This document shows positions 46,201 through 53,952 of a DNA stretch of 64,000 bases, one piece after another. Under the pieces are notes generated by a model, which did not search any database, was not told the origin of the DNA, and saw only the letters and a program-made list of their open reading frames with translations. How positions within the stretch are numbered: position 1 is the stretch's first letter; every line of letters begins with the position of its first letter. Location of the stretch: positions 248,001 through 312,000 of the forward strand of contig CAWIHB010000024.1 in NCBI GenBank assembly GCA_963835775.1, in the 5' to 3' direction. Origin of the DNA: Palsa-504 sp963835775 (GTDB taxonomy: Bacteria; Actinomycetota; Actinomycetes; Streptosporangiales; Streptosporangiaceae). A program made the translations under genes and the position numbers.

Positions 46201-48924
46201 GATGACCGAGCCCGGCGGGACGTCGGCCGTGACGTCGGCGCTGAGGGTGACGGTGGTGGCCGTGACGCTCAGCACCGTGCTATCCGTCGCCAGGCCTGCG
46301 CCGAAGGCCGACATGCCGACGCTGATGCTGCCCGTCCCGCCCGGCCCGGCGAAGGTCAGCTCCGCGCCGAAGGCCAGCGCCGCGCTGCCGGCCTGGCAGT
46401 CCCCGTTGGTCGTGGCCGTGACGGGCAGCAGCGCGTAGTTGAACACCAAGACAGTGGCGGTTGTGATGCTGCCCGTGAGGGGCGTGCTGAGCGTGACGGT
46501 GGTCGTGGCCGGGGTGGTCGCCGTGGCGGGATTGCTGGTGACGCTCAGCACGGTCGTGCCGGGAGCGATGCCCGGCCCGCTGACCGGCATCCCCGCGCCG
46601 ATTCCGGTTCCGGTCCCGAACGTCAGCGTCGATCCCGAGCCGGAGCTGGGGGTCGCCGTGAACGGGGGGATGATGTACCCCTGGGTCAGCGCGTCCAGGT
46701 CGAGTTCCAGGTAACCCGTCGGGTCGCTCACGGCAAGCTGCTGCGACCAGATGGTGAAGTCGTCGTTCTGGTAGCCCGGCGGCGGGTTCTGGGCGCTCGC
46801 GGGGTCAGCGGCGGTGAGCCAGTCACCGACCAGCGCCGCCAGCGGGCTGCCGGCCAGGACCGTGACCGGTGGAGTGGTGGACGCCGCCGACACCCCGAGG
46901 GCGACGATCCGGCGTGCCGCCTGGAAGGACGTGACCTGCGGCAGGTTCGCAAGCTCCGGGCTCGCGAAGCTCGCCGGGTCAGTGATCCAACTGGCATCCG
47001 GGGTCGTGGCCGTGGCGAACTGCTGCAGCAGCCGCTCGATGGCATCGCCGGTGGCCATCTGGAAGCGCTGCGCGGCGCTGGTGCTCTTGTCCAGGCTCGT
47101 CCCCAGCGCGTAGAAGAACGAGGCCGGGACGCCGAAGCTCAGGCCGCTCGGGCCGTCCAGGCCCAGCCCGCCCACGAGGATCTCGCTCTCGACCGCCGAG
47201 GCGAACGTGGCGGACGGGTCGACAGGGAACTCCAGCAGCGCCGCCGTGGCGCCGGCGCTGGCCTGCTCGCAGGCCATCGCGGCCGAGGCCGCGGCGACGA
47301 ACTTGGCCAGCCGCTCGGCGGTGGCGTTGCGCGTCGCGTAGAAGCTGGTCAGCGCCCCCTCGAAATTCTGCCGGTCCTGCTCATAGTTATTGGAGGTAGT
47401 GGAGTTATTGCTGCCGCTGCTGCTGCTGCTATTGGTGTTGCCACCGCCGCCGGGGTTGGGCGGATTGGTGTACAGCGACTCCAGGAGATCGGGGAGCGGC
47501 GGAAGGTCGTTCTGGTAGCTCCACACGATGTCGTAGGCGATCCGCGTGCACCAGGCACTCGAATTGATCAGATCGGCCACGGCCGGCGCGTCTTGGATCG
47601 GGTCGTTGCCCAGGGCGGTATGCATGGCCACGAGAAGATCGCCAAATGCCGGCGCGGAGCCGTCGGACGGTATCGCCAGGGGAATCGTGTCGGTGCCCGG
47701 CGGAGCTGGGAGGACCATGTACAGGCTGGTATCGATCGCGGGAATGCCCTGGTACAGGTCCGGCGTCGGGATCTCATCCGTGGATACCTTCACGTTGTAG
47801 TACGTGCTCGTAACCGGGATGATCTCCGAGCCGCGCGTCGCGCTGATCTTGATATCGAGGTAGTTGGGCACCGGCGGCGGCAGCGAGATGATGGCCGTGG
47901 CCACGGCGGCGGGAACGACGACGGGCAGATCGATGGTGCTGCCGAAAAATTTATACTGAAGCTGAAGGGTCTCGGTGTGCTGGGCGATCCCCGAGCTCAG
48001 CATGAAGTTGAACGTGATGGCCTGGCCGGCCGGCAACGGCCCGAGGAGTGGCTGGGAGAGCGTCACCTTCGTCGTGGTCGCGCCGGTCACCGTCGTGCCC
48101 GGCGCGATGAGGTCGTGAACGGGGCTCAGGATCATGCCGACGGCGATTCCGGCGGTCTTGCCGGACGGGAAGTCCAGCGTGCTGGGATGGGCGGTCGGCG
48201 TGCCCGACGAGGGTGTGGCGTTGAAGGAGACGTACGGGGGTTGCAGCGCGAAGGTGACCGATGCGGGCGAGCCCGACATGGCCAGCGAGACGGTGACGGT
48301 CGTGGGGGTCACCGCCGTGACGATCGTGCCGCTGGCGATGGAAGATCCCGAGACCTCCATCTCGAGCAGCACGCCGGTCGTGTCCGCGAAGTGCAAGACG
48401 GGCTGACCATCCGCGTCGGTGGTGGCGGCCGAGGTAGTGTCCAGCGAAAAGGACGCGCCGGGTGCGCTGCCAAGGCCATCGCTGCCGGCCTGGCCGATGA
48501 AGGAGACGACCGTGCCCGCGGGCACGTAATTGCTGAGGGTACCGCTCAGCACGACGGTATTCGCCGTGACCTCGGCCACCGTCAGGGTGCCGAACGGGAT
48601 GGTGGTCTGATCCGCGCTGCCGATGTAAGAGCCGACCGAGATCCCGTCCGTTGAGGCCAGCGTCAGGGTCTTGCCGTAGTCGCCAGCCGAGACGTACTTC
48701 GTGGGGGGCGCCACCGTGATCGCGGACGTGGAGGACGAGTATGCAGCCGAGCCGATCGCCCACTGGAACACGGTCAGCGGCGAGGCGTAGGCCAGGCCGC
48801 TGACCGGGTCCCCGTCGGCGTCGAGGACCTGGAGGGTCAGCCCGTCCAGGTACGTAGCGAAGGTGGCCCCGTCGATAGGCGACTCGGGAACCAGGCGGAT
48901 CACGACATATGGCTCAGTCGACAT
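37231..48924 (-). CDS. TcA-type toxin subunit (giant, 3897 aa)
   Basis: A 3897-residue TcA homologue, far longer than the usual 2500 or so. The N-terminal 330 residues and about 750-900 contain repeated beta-modules ending in TTVTLSxPLTG...PAGxxITF. The Tc N-terminal helical region follows, with an EAEAEAEAEE stretch near 1745. A PA14-like insert (LLIERDGTYEFWAGAPAPGP) lies at about 2045-2180. Then come neuraminidase-like/central parts (LNPQLMELYDRVADRLGLIR), the pore-forming coiled coil (about 3278-3490) and the TcB-binding C-terminus (IPEWTFDVDHPGHFLRRIKS; VSRWRIELPPENNYFDLDTV). TcA forms the pentameric translocation channel receiving the TcB-TcC cocoon. It is the first gene of the Tc operon. 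Lack of a signal peptide is usual in Tc toxins. Confidence 0.9.
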   Translation of the reverse strand: MSTEPYVVIRLVPESPIDGATFATYLDGLTLQVLDADGDPVSGLAYASPLTVFQWAIGSAAYSSSTSAITVAPPTKYVSAGDYGKTLTLASTDGISVGSYIGSADQTTIPFGTLTVAEVTANTVVLSGTLSNYVPAGTVVSFIGQAGSDGLGSAPGASFSLDTTSAATTDADGQPVLHFADTTGVLLEMEVSGSSIASGTIVTAVTPTTVTVSLAMSGSPASVTFALQPPYVSFNATPSSGTPTAHPSTLDFPSGKTAGIAVGMILSPVHDLIAPGTTVTGATTTKVTLSQPLLGPLPAGQAITFNFMLSSGIAQHTETLQLQYKFFGSTIDLPVVVPAAVATAIISLPPPVPNYLDIKISATRGSEIIPVTSTYYNVKVSTDEIPTPDLYQGIPAIDTSLYMVLPAPPGTDTIPLAIPSDGSAPAFGDLLVAMHTALGNDPIQDAPAVADLINSSAWCTRIAYDIVWSYQNDLPPLPDLLESLYTNPPNPGGGGNTNSSSSSGSNNSTTSNNYEQDRQNFEGALTSFYATRNATAERLAKFVAAASAAMACEQASAGATAALLEFPVDPSATFASAVESEILVGGLGLDGPSGLSFGVPASFFYALGTSLDKSTSAAQRFQMATGDAIERLLQQFATATTPDASWITDPASFASPELANLPQVTSFQAARRIVALGVSAASTTPPVTVLAGSPLAALVGDWLTAADPASAQNPPPGYQNDDFTIWSQQLAVSDPTGYLELDLDALTQGYIIPPFTATPSSGSGSTLTFGTGTGIGAGMPVSGPGIAPGTTVLSVTSNPATATTPATTTVTLSTPLTGSITTATVLVFNYALLPVTATTNGDCQAGSAALAFGAELTFAGPGGTGSISVGMSAFGAGLATDSTVLSVTATTVTLSADVTADVPPGSVITFAFIPSTLADQIAAWLPSTTSPPTPSPTVETLKQVTAAQWTSFFAQPGSPPWLPPFTQPVAPGPASGQTPLTAGYAATRIRAFVRAVQQFFTVSSVATVAQLPPAGAAATFEPTAYDPIGLAAEGISFGVGALAGTDLATAAQTVFPGDPAAQAWLVQAMTTINELAEIAAAAPAPTPAGGTLPYPVSFSFSVMEALYARGFGGAADITALSQADFQQALTGTVAYESCALLYGQAQKLAPASAPASQPGGVFQPINPDGSLVDCVPPPCLSPTGPIAYLQEMLTVSELSSCDDLAAAPVTLGTLGTVLSQRRGPVGELAASCANLETPLPLIDLVNECLEYLAAAAPAAGGTVYDTAAEVLAGHALGTGEPGPDEDGSERCHDPAQLLAALPEHSTPAAPDTANAAVEPAAFNKLKADFSSCLLPYSQALDVSRTYLGQLGSSRFEEMRTFRRCITEFVLDPAQEPAGFESWRWRYPVRVDTAIEYLGITPEEYATLFQGAAAPPCAPPAQSLAVAGTAPQGPGAQVSLAQPAEAQRGTIGLPTFLAETCLSYCEFYELWESGFVPFGSAGGDDDNDKSGPFPRCEPCCPEDLWLQFPAEQQQQDAAELLVFVRLWRKLRETCRGGYSFAQLRDICDVLQLQAGGAANPDFIRQLAAFQMLRDDFGMDLTDPAAPVVPGAVDADRTHLLALWTGPSAAQWPWAVRQLITRVEQHAQRRHGCDRRPAEFVKLLTANLDPLSRLAGFDPDSATDSWHALPTHTLRFAEVLAKVYTSGFSVGELIFLFTAEPHLDGDDPFPLQDENDSLDAPLGLPDDEPEHALWRLRREMLEAEADGDAEAEAEAEAEEWPWRRIEAALHAEFGFAPADVATLAQHFFPGVVARSAGQPGTAPAACFVSGLAAVSTSAPMWNDPPDGPLRYDPVAEQLSARVPLADRAVITKLTGVRDLNPAEQQAVQDLFFQPRALLGGFALLFADFAAAQRALIEEPDEACRFAYFRRQFLLCRRRSHLIASHLARHVTAVTGQEAPDDDAAAALILRALAADENAAKTSWEADSGAPPQLTWALPGGSALAALLGLAGTGLIAQYCAAGGTVTWRDESGALQGFGAERDRENCPVPTVLPAFGATLTPQQLQFASVHNGFLMKDATGAWLGGAQGFTVTWSGALLIERDGTYEFWAGAPAPGPDRPDAGAAGCRQWRVVLRRGQRTWVILSHHWDGEEEHPAAALPLRRGAYELTAELIQPAPEFGDEDEVRPQHTGFQVKYSGPDSGGRCAEIPHSALFAVRKDQPLADGIDGLSPGAAAYLGGRYASSLRDIRRTYQRAFKTLLFCRRLGLSAQRQPHGTAELGYLLAQSQLFAGAGYYRAGGGFTRHAADLDFDFLPLRDDYCPPAPGSDARTAPSPQRVQAMFDWWERLFDYAAARADVRRRGGRPLWHLFEEAQDKQPADPGYLLRHMAADARHWQLDLRYFQGQNSPVYEVTSADLADERWMLRAWHADRWLRAAQARFAARDIEVARPDLWASDDPSAELPGETQTGNANLLAFVTDGCLENGAPLRYDDLRRLNDGLRDRGRRALIAYLCHMNRVELPWQPGQFATAPGDLSDLLLLDVEAGLREKASRIEEAITAVQSFVRRSRLGLEPGWQVTREFARLWDSRFETYRTWERARRRELYLENWVEWDELAKARRIEAFRFLESQLRTSSLTLAAPGGLDWWTDDHQALEHAPDLLQRRVPSEIRALSPEREGLTTLGRPEYAAQPTWLAAIPQPSASGPGNTPDSAAGAAGTGGTANTPDSPAGAVPEVATLTTAPVPAAVMVPAATTAESLAAAAAAGSAQPQSLPLWMESAAKLGTRFVRVAAAGVPQAALEFVPRGQAPGGACCRECGREHPAGVDEYYFWLINTQVYANIDDTSQDTSADDTGTPGSGDASFSASYQFGLQDSYYDQFQQQSAEWDDEDQVPSLLATWQPGPAVRLAWCRVHGGEFGQARRSEGYVAVSNPPDLTFLGRAGDSLYFEVTNGTVPAGYGADANGDGDPSPPGFRYDLPTDQAVAVPQALDPPTPSLKYPGGLLAYPFFAYDEPGTRLFPASWFSTSLAVADALRARCGHELALRWYRRSFDPVQEDCTWVHCPGSTDTTTATENDREPARPGGCCDATQVTVHGARNRAVTLHYCRTLIEWGDALMRRSHSPEAFGQARVLYDTAARITGPRPRTILLPESAATSTVAEFVPAYAPLNPQLMELYDRVADRLGLIRRSLDARRLRNGRPGRDMPYFGDGQAADQRGAGPCAEDCADAEDWCGRPSPYRFLSQIPKAIELAGRVRELGAALLSAYEKGDAEYLASIHAEQEREMQALGIAIRQDQCRDADWQVQALQQTKDVNQTNLLYYAGLFQNGLINNEIQNLDLTTNALQTRTGANVVEAVGEIMNIIPDTFFGAMSSGASPPIGTKLAHIFEAVGRIMQTVADIQSTNAAMDMTQAGWQRRAVEWLHQMQTLPIEIQQIELQILGAHRRRDQALAELNNQQRQIEHATEVLDFLRDKFTATELYLWLQKETAALHRQMYELARRAAREAEQAFNFDLGHTRRRFLPEETWDSLHAGLMAGERLDFALRHMEKAYLDENRRELELTKHISLRLDFPAAYLRLRTTGYCEISIPEWTFDVDHPGHFLRRIKSVTLTLPCVTGPYRSINCRLTLLSSMTRTGPELRPPAQGCCCPGGREHSDYEPCSRDPRIVREYAACESIATSSGQNDSGLFELSFRDERYLPFEYLGAVSRWRIELPPENNYFDLDTVTDLVLHLNYTARDGGAALREAAARDARGRLPGNGLRLFEVRTDFPDAWPALSEPGGGGERAGHDGRPRRLRLGFTPAMFPFLPGRRVRGLDRLLLMFAAPNAVPGRHHLVRFWRDEAGRGGSAEVECVAAEAWPGFFCGTIDLREHPLGPLRDDRPTACTFEIPAQAGEICSAFVAADYDAQCWPRCGSPDPAACCGEYEG

Positions 48925-49068
48925 GTTGGTCAGCGCCCTTTGCGTAGTGCTGTCGCTCGTTCCGGTCGGTATCCAGCAGGAACACTGGTCTTACGTGGCG
49001 GAGACCGGACTTGCCGGTTAAGTACGCCCCGGGCGGCTAGTAAGGGAACTGTCACCTAAGCGTCGTGA

Positions 49069-50136
49069 TCACGAACCGGCCGGGCACTTGAGGTCCTGCA
49101 GGATGAGGTCCCAGACCTCGGGGCTGCTCTCGTAGGGGGAGTAGAAGGAGACCCGGTCGATCAGCCCGCCGAACCGGCGCCGGATCTCCGCCGCCACCCC
49201 GGCTGGCTCGGCCACCACCGCGAAGGCGTGCAGCACGTCGTCGTCGACGAGCCCCCCCATGGCCTCCCATTTATCCTCCCGGCAGGATCGTGACAGCGAG
49301 TTAAGCTCGTCCCCGAGCCCGGCCCAGCCATGCCGGTCGAGCACCCCCCGGTAGGCCGGGGTGCTGCCGTAGAAGGCGATCTGCGCGCGGGTGCCGGCCA
49401 CCGCCCGGGTCATCTCCTGCTCGGTGCGCCCGGTCGCGATCAGCGCCAGCAGGCTGACCTCGACGTCCCCCCGCCTCCGCCCCGAGCAGGCCAGCCCGCG
49501 GCCCAGGGCGGGGAGCGTCACCTCGCGCAGATACCGCTCGGTGCAGAACGCATGCGCCAGCAGGCCGTCGGCGACCTCGCCGGCCACCTCGGTCATGGCC
49601 TCGCCCACGGCGGCCAGGAAGACCGCAGGCGGGGCGTCAGCCAAAGGCGGCGGCGAGAAGAACGGGGTCATCAGCGTGTGGGTGTAGAAATCGCCGCGGA
49701 AGTCCAGTTTCGCCCCGTCGTTCCACGCGGACCAGATGGCCCGCAGGGCCACGATGAACTCGCGCATCCGCGGCGCGGGATGACTCCACGGCATGCCAAA
49801 GCGCCGCTCGACGTGCGCTCTGACCTGGCTGCCCAGGCCGAGCGTGAACCGCCCGCCCGAGTAGGCCTGCAGGTCATGAGCGGTGTACGCGAGCTGCATC
49901 GGCGACCGGGCGAAGGCCACGGCGATGGCCGTGCCCAGCTCCATCGTCCCGGTGTGCTCGGCCGCCAGCAGCAGCGGCAAGAAGGGGTCGTGCGCGGATT
50001 CCGACGACCACAGCCTGTCGTAGCCGGCCTTCTCGTGCCGCTTGGCCTCGTCGATCACCGCGGCGGTCCGCCCTGCTCCCCCGACCAACCTGCCCCGCCC
50101 GGCCGCCCAGGCCCCGAGCTTGCCGTCCACCTTCAT
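49069..50136 (-). CDS. LLM-class F420-dependent oxidoreductase
   Basis: The 355-residue luciferase-like monooxygenase-fold protein begins MKVDGKLGAWAAGRGRLVGG. Family landmarks are GYDRLWSSESAHDPFLPLLL, then LQAYSGGRFTLGLGSQVRAH and VERRFGMPW. This matches F420-dependent actinobacterial enzymes (TIGR03617-like) rather than FMN luciferases. The likely role is an F420H2-linked oxidation or reduction of a catabolic intermediate. It is divergent from an acyl-CoA dehydrogenase gene and shares AT-rich block F with it. Confidence 0.9.
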   Translation of the reverse strand: MKVDGKLGAWAAGRGRLVGGAGRTAAVIDEAKRHEKAGYDRLWSSESAHDPFLPLLLAAEHTGTMELGTAIAVAFARSPMQLAYTAHDLQAYSGGRFTLGLGSQVRAHVERRFGMPWSHPAPRMREFIVALRAIWSAWNDGAKLDFRGDFYTHTLMTPFFSPPPLADAPPAVFLAAVGEAMTEVAGEVADGLLAHAFCTERYLREVTLPALGRGLACSGRRRGDVEVSLLALIATGRTEQEMTRAVAGTRAQIAFYGSTPAYRGVLDRHGWAGLGDELNSLSRSCREDKWEAMGGLVDDDVLHAFAVVAEPAGVAAEIRRRFGGLIDRVSFYSPYESSPEVWDLILQDLKCPAGS

Positions 50137-50168
50137 CCGATCCTCCGCGCTGCTTGGCGTTCGGCTGC

Positions 50169-50201
50169 TAAAGTAGCATAATGAATTAACTATATGTCAG
50201 G
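50169..50201. promoter_or_regulatory. AT-rich divergent promoter block F
   Basis: This block lies between the starts at 50136 (-) and 50220 (+). For the plus gene TTGGCG (50155-50160) and CATAAT (50177-50182) are 16 bp apart. Its minus-strand word AGTTAATTCATTATGC matches AGTTGACTTATTATGC in block G at 13 of 16 positions. Confidence 0.5.
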
Positions 50202-50219
50202 AACCCGAGGGGGCTAGCA

Positions 50220-51371
50220 GTGGACTTCGGCCTTACCGAGGAGCAGGAGATGCTCCGGGCCACGGCGCGCGAGTTCGTCGCCGAGGTCTGCCCGGCCGAG
50301 AAGGCCAAGGAGTGGGACGAGGAGTCCGCGCTGCCCGCGGAGCTGTTCAAGGGCCTGGCCGAGCTGGGCTGGTTCTCGCTGCCCTTCGCCGAAGCCGGCG
50401 GCGGGGACGGCGGCGGCCCGGTGGAGCTGATCCTGATCGCCGAGGAACTCGGCCGGGCCAGCTTCGACGTGGCCATGTGCTACGTCGGCGTCCTCATCCC
50501 GGGCATCACCGTGTTCAACTGGGGCAGCGACGCGCAGCAGGCATTCATCAGGGAACACGTCATGACCGGCCGGCGGCGGCTCGCCGTGGCGGTCAGCGAG
50601 CCGGACACCGGATCCGACGCGGCCGCGCTGCGCACCTCCGCGCAGGACCGGGGCGACCACTTCCTGGTCAACGGCCAGAAGATGTGGTGCACCGGAGCCG
50701 GCCTGCCGGATACCACGATCGCCACCTTCGTCCGCACCGGGCCGCGCGAGCCCAAGCACGGGGGGATCAGCCTGCTGCTGATCGACCCGCACGCCGACGG
50801 GGTCGAGGTGCGGCGGACCCCCACCCTAGCCCGGCACATCCTGGGCACCAACGAGGTGTACCTGTCCGACGTGGTAGTGCCGCGGGAGGACCTGGTCGGC
50901 CCGCAGGACGAGGGATGGACGGTGCTGCTGTCCAACCTCGAGCTGGAGAAGGTGATCATCACCGGTGGCTACCTGGGAGCGGCGCAGGCGACCCTGGATG
51001 AGATGCTCGCGTTCGCCAAGACCCGGCACGCGTTCGGCCGGCCGGTCGGGGCCTTCCAGGCCCTGGCTCATGCCATGGCCGACCTCCAGGTGGAGATCGA
51101 CTCGGCGCGGCTGCTCGCCTACCGGGCGGCCTGGCTGCTGGCCCAGGGCCGGCCGTGCACCAGGGAAGGCTCGATGGCCAAGCTCAAGGGCTCGGAGACC
51201 TACGTGGCCGCGGCCCGGCTGGGCATGCAGGTCTGCGCCGCGCACGGCTTTTCCACCGAATCCATCATGAGCTTCCGCTACCGCGAGTCGATCGTGGCCC
51301 CGATCTCCGGCGGCACCAGCCAGATCCAGCGCAACGCCATCGCCCGCAGCATGGGCCTGCGCAGCTACTGA
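50220..51371 (+). CDS. acyl-CoA dehydrogenase
   Basis: The GTG start has GAGGGGG upstream and gives 383 residues (MDFGLTEEQEMLRATAREFV). The family signature VSEPDTGSDAAAL lies near residue 125. TRHAFGRPVGAFQALAHAMA is the FAD/substrate region, and the C-terminus is ISGGTSQIQRNAIARSMGL. The residue before GTS is Gly rather than the medium-chain catalytic Glu, so another base is expected. It is divergent from the F420 oxidoreductase gene and about 110 bp upstream of the next operon. Confidence 0.92.
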   Translation: MDFGLTEEQEMLRATAREFVAEVCPAEKAKEWDEESALPAELFKGLAELGWFSLPFAEAGGGDGGGPVELILIAEELGRASFDVAMCYVGVLIPGITVFNWGSDAQQAFIREHVMTGRRRLAVAVSEPDTGSDAAALRTSAQDRGDHFLVNGQKMWCTGAGLPDTTIATFVRTGPREPKHGGISLLLIDPHADGVEVRRTPTLARHILGTNEVYLSDVVVPREDLVGPQDEGWTVLLSNLELEKVIITGGYLGAAQATLDEMLAFAKTRHAFGRPVGAFQALAHAMADLQVEIDSARLLAYRAAWLLAQGRPCTREGSMAKLKGSETYVAAARLGMQVCAAHGFSTESIMSFRYRESIVAPISGGTSQIQRNAIARSMGLRSY

Positions 51372-51424
51372 GGAGCCACCCCGCGGGCCGGCGGCGAGAT
51401 CCGCATCCGGCCCCACGGTGATGC

Positions 51425-51464
51425 GATAGAATCAGTTGACTTATTATGCTAAATGAAGGACGAT
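51425..51464 (+). promoter_or_regulatory. AT-rich promoter block G
   Basis: This block lies upstream of the operon starting at 51481. TTGACT (51436-51441) is a good -35 with only a weak -10 (GACGAT) 17 bp on. The word AGTTGACTTATTATGCTAA resembles block F read on the other strand. Confidence 0.48.
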
Positions 51465-51480
51465 CGGGGAGATAACCCGG

Positions 51481-52107
51481 ATGCCCGAACCCCAGCTGCC
51501 CGAACCCCAGACACCTGAACGGAGCGAGCTCGTGTCCGACACCGGACTGGCCGGGCGCGTCGAGCGCGTCGAGGCGCACCTGGCCATCCAGCAGCTGGCC
51601 ATCCGCTATGCGATGGCGGTGGACGCCAGGGACATGGAAGCCTGGGTGGGCTGCTTCCGGCCGGACGTGGACATGGGCAGGCACGGCACCGGACGGGAGG
51701 CGCTGCGCCGCTACCTCGACCCGATGGTGCGCCGGTTCTACCGGTCGGTGCACCAGATCTGCGGACACCGGATCGAGTTCGCCGGCCATGGGGGTCCGGA
51801 CCGGGCCACCGGCGCGGTCTACTGCCGGGCCGAGCACGAGGTGGGGGACGAGTGGATCGTGATGGCGATCTGCTACTTCGATGAGTACGCGCGGGTCGAG
51901 GGCGAATGGTTCTTCTCCCGCCGGCGGGAGCGGCACTGGTACGCCGCCGATGCGGTCCGCACCCCGCAGTCGGTGGGGTTCACCGGCTGGGCGGGCAGCG
52001 CGGTGCCGGCGCTGCCGGGCGAGTTCGGGTCGTGGGCGCGGTTCTGGGACGGCGACGCCCGTGCCGCCAGGCTGACCACAGCACCGGCGAACGGGGCAGC
52101 CACGTGA
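51481..52107 (+). CDS. SnoaL-like (NTF2-fold) protein
   Basis: The 208-residue protein has a short PEPQLPEPQ repeat at its start, then an NTF2/SnoaL-type fold. The core is VERVEAHLAIQQLAIRYAMA, then VDARDMEAWVGCFRPDVDMG and YFDEYARVEGEWFFSRRRER. Members include isomerases, dehydratases and hydrolase-like proteins; the pocket residues do not let me name one. Two starts are possible: ATG 51481 (GGGGAG upstream) or GTG 51532 (GGAG upstream), the latter dropping the repeat. The stop overlaps the next gene's GTG, so it leads an operon with an F420 oxidoreductase and two SDRs. Confidence 0.82.
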   Translation: MPEPQLPEPQTPERSELVSDTGLAGRVERVEAHLAIQQLAIRYAMAVDARDMEAWVGCFRPDVDMGRHGTGREALRRYLDPMVRRFYRSVHQICGHRIEFAGHGGPDRATGAVYCRAEHEVGDEWIVMAICYFDEYARVEGEWFFSRRRERHWYAADAVRTPQSVGFTGWAGSAVPALPGEFGSWARFWDGDARAARLTTAPANGAAT

Positions 52108-53096
52108 CTTCGCAGCATCCGCCGGGCATCGGCGTCTGGTTCGACCTGCGCAACCCGCCGGGCTGGCGGCAGGACCCGGCCCGGCTGTACGGGTTCACCC
52201 TGGAACTGTGCCAGGAGGCCGAACGGCTCGGCGCGGACTCACTCTGGTTTTCCGAGCACCACTGCTTCGAGGACGGCTACCTGCCGCAGCCGCTCACCTT
52301 CGCGGCGGCCGCGGCCGCGCGGACCACCCGGGTCCGGCTGGGCACGGGCATCCTCGTCGCGCCGCTGCGCAAGACCGCTCAGCTCGCCGAGGAGGCGGCG
52401 GTGGTCGACATCATCAGCGGCGGCCGGCTCGAGCTGGGCCTCGGGGCCGGCTACCGGCGGCCGGAATTCGAGCTGTTCGGCACGGACTTCGCCGCGCGGT
52501 ACGAGATCCTCGACGCGCAGGTGGGCGAACTGCGCCGGCTGTGGGGCGACGGCGGCCTCACCCCGGCGCCGGTGCAGGCCCGGCTGCCGATCTGGCTCGG
52601 TTACCAGGGCCCCAAGGGAGCCCGGCGGGCCGGGCGGATGGGCGAGGGGCTGCTGACCCTGGCCGCCGGCTCCTGGCCGCACTACCGCGACGGCCTGGCC
52701 GAGGGCGGCCACGATCTTGCCGCCGGCCGGATGGGCGGCGGGCTGCAGGCCTACGTGACCGACGACCCGGAACGCGACTGGCCGCTAGTCGCCCCGCACA
52801 TCGCTTACGCCCAGGACAGCTACCGCAGGTACATGGTGGCGGGCACCGGAAACCCGGTGCCCCGCCCGGTCGACCCGGAACGCCTGCGCAGCCGGGGGCC
52901 GCAGGCCGGCCCGATGTCGTACTTCCTGTTCGGCACGCCCGAGCAGGTGGCGGCGCAGATCCGCGACCATGCCGGCCAGGCCCCGGTCCGAACCATCTGG
53001 CTGGGCGCGTCGGTGGCCGGCCTGCCGGAGGACCTGGCCGCCCGGCACGTGCAGACCATCTGCGGCCGGCTCGCCCCGCTGCTGAAGGAGGGATGA
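52104..53096 (+). CDS. LLM-class (luciferase-like) oxidoreductase
   Basis: The GTG at 52104 overlaps the upstream stop and gives 330 residues (MTSQHPPGIGVWFDLRNPPG). Landmarks are DSLWFSEHHCFEDGYLPQPL, then VRLGTGILVAPLRKTAQLAE and GRLELGLGAGYRRPEFELFG, typical of the bacterial luciferase-like fold. It uses F420 or FMN; the actinobacterial context favours F420. It is the second gene of the operon 51481-54912 and presumably carries out a redox step of the same pathway as the neighbouring SDRs. Confidence 0.88.
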   Translation: MTSQHPPGIGVWFDLRNPPGWRQDPARLYGFTLELCQEAERLGADSLWFSEHHCFEDGYLPQPLTFAAAAAARTTRVRLGTGILVAPLRKTAQLAEEAAVVDIISGGRLELGLGAGYRRPEFELFGTDFAARYEILDAQVGELRRLWGDGGLTPAPVQARLPIWLGYQGPKGARRAGRMGEGLLTLAAGSWPHYRDGLAEGGHDLAAGRMGGGLQAYVTDDPERDWPLVAPHIAYAQDSYRRYMVAGTGNPVPRPVDPERLRSRGPQAGPMSYFLFGTPEQVAAQIRDHAGQAPVRTIWLGASVAGLPEDLAARHVQTICGRLAPLLKEG

Positions 53097-53100
53097 GATC

Positions 53101-53895
53101 ATGGGCAGGCTCGACGGCAAGATCGCGATCATCACCGGCGCGGCATCTGGTATCGGCAGGGTGACCGCGCAGCGGGTGGCCGCCGAGGGCGCCTGCACCG
53201 TGGTCGCCGACCTGAACACCGCCGGCGCCAAGCAAACCGCCGAGGAGATAGTTTCGGCAGGCGGCGAAGCCACGGCCGTTCAGCTCGACCTGGGCGACAG
53301 CGAGTCGGTGCGGGCCATGGTCCGTGCGGCGGTGACCGGCTACGGCGGGCTGGACATCCTGCACAACAACGCCGCCGCGACCCTCCTGGCCGCCACCAAG
53401 GACCTGCCGGTGGGCGCGGCCGATCCGGATGTCTGGGACGAGACGATGCGGGTCAACCTGCGCGGCACCATGGTGGCCATTCAGGCCGCGGTGCCGCACA
53501 TGATCGAGCGCGGCGGCGGCTCGGTCATCAACACCTCCTCCGGCGCCGGCCTGACCGGGGACCTGCGCAACCCGGCCTACGGCGCGTCGAAGGCCGCCCT
53601 GATCAGCCTGACCCGCTACGTGGCCACCGAGTTCGGCAAGCAGGGCGTCCGGTGTAACGCGATCTCCCCGGGTTACATCGCGATCGGCGAGAAACCCGGC
53701 CGCGATGCGGTGAACGCGACCATGCTGCGGCACGCGCTGACCCCCCGGCTCGGCCGCCCCGAGGACATCGCGGCGCTGGTGGTCTTCCTGGCCTCGGACG
53801 AATCCGCGTTCATCACCGGCCAGAACATCTGCGTGGACGGCGGCATGCTCGCCCACCAGCCCTTCCTGGCCGATTTCCGCGAGCCTCAACCATAA
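53101..53895 (+). CDS. short-chain dehydrogenase/reductase (SDR)
   Basis: This is a 264-residue classical SDR with TGAASGIGR (residues 13-21) and NNAA. The catalytic Ser lies in INTSSGAG and Tyr/Lys in YGASKAA; the tail is FITGQNICVDGGMLA. The ATG has AGGAGGG-like spacing four bases after the oxidoreductase stop, so it is co-transcribed. It is probably an alcohol or 3-hydroxyacyl dehydrogenase in the operon's pathway. Confidence 0.9.
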   Translation: MGRLDGKIAIITGAASGIGRVTAQRVAAEGACTVVADLNTAGAKQTAEEIVSAGGEATAVQLDLGDSESVRAMVRAAVTGYGGLDILHNNAAATLLAATKDLPVGAADPDVWDETMRVNLRGTMVAIQAAVPHMIERGGGSVINTSSGAGLTGDLRNPAYGASKAALISLTRYVATEFGKQGVRCNAISPGYIAIGEKPGRDAVNATMLRHALTPRLGRPEDIAALVVFLASDESAFITGQNICVDGGMLAHQPFLADFREPQP

Positions 53896-53952
53896 AGCCC
53901 ATTTATCCGAACGAACCGGCGTGACACTGGCCACGCCACGGCAGGAGAGCAG

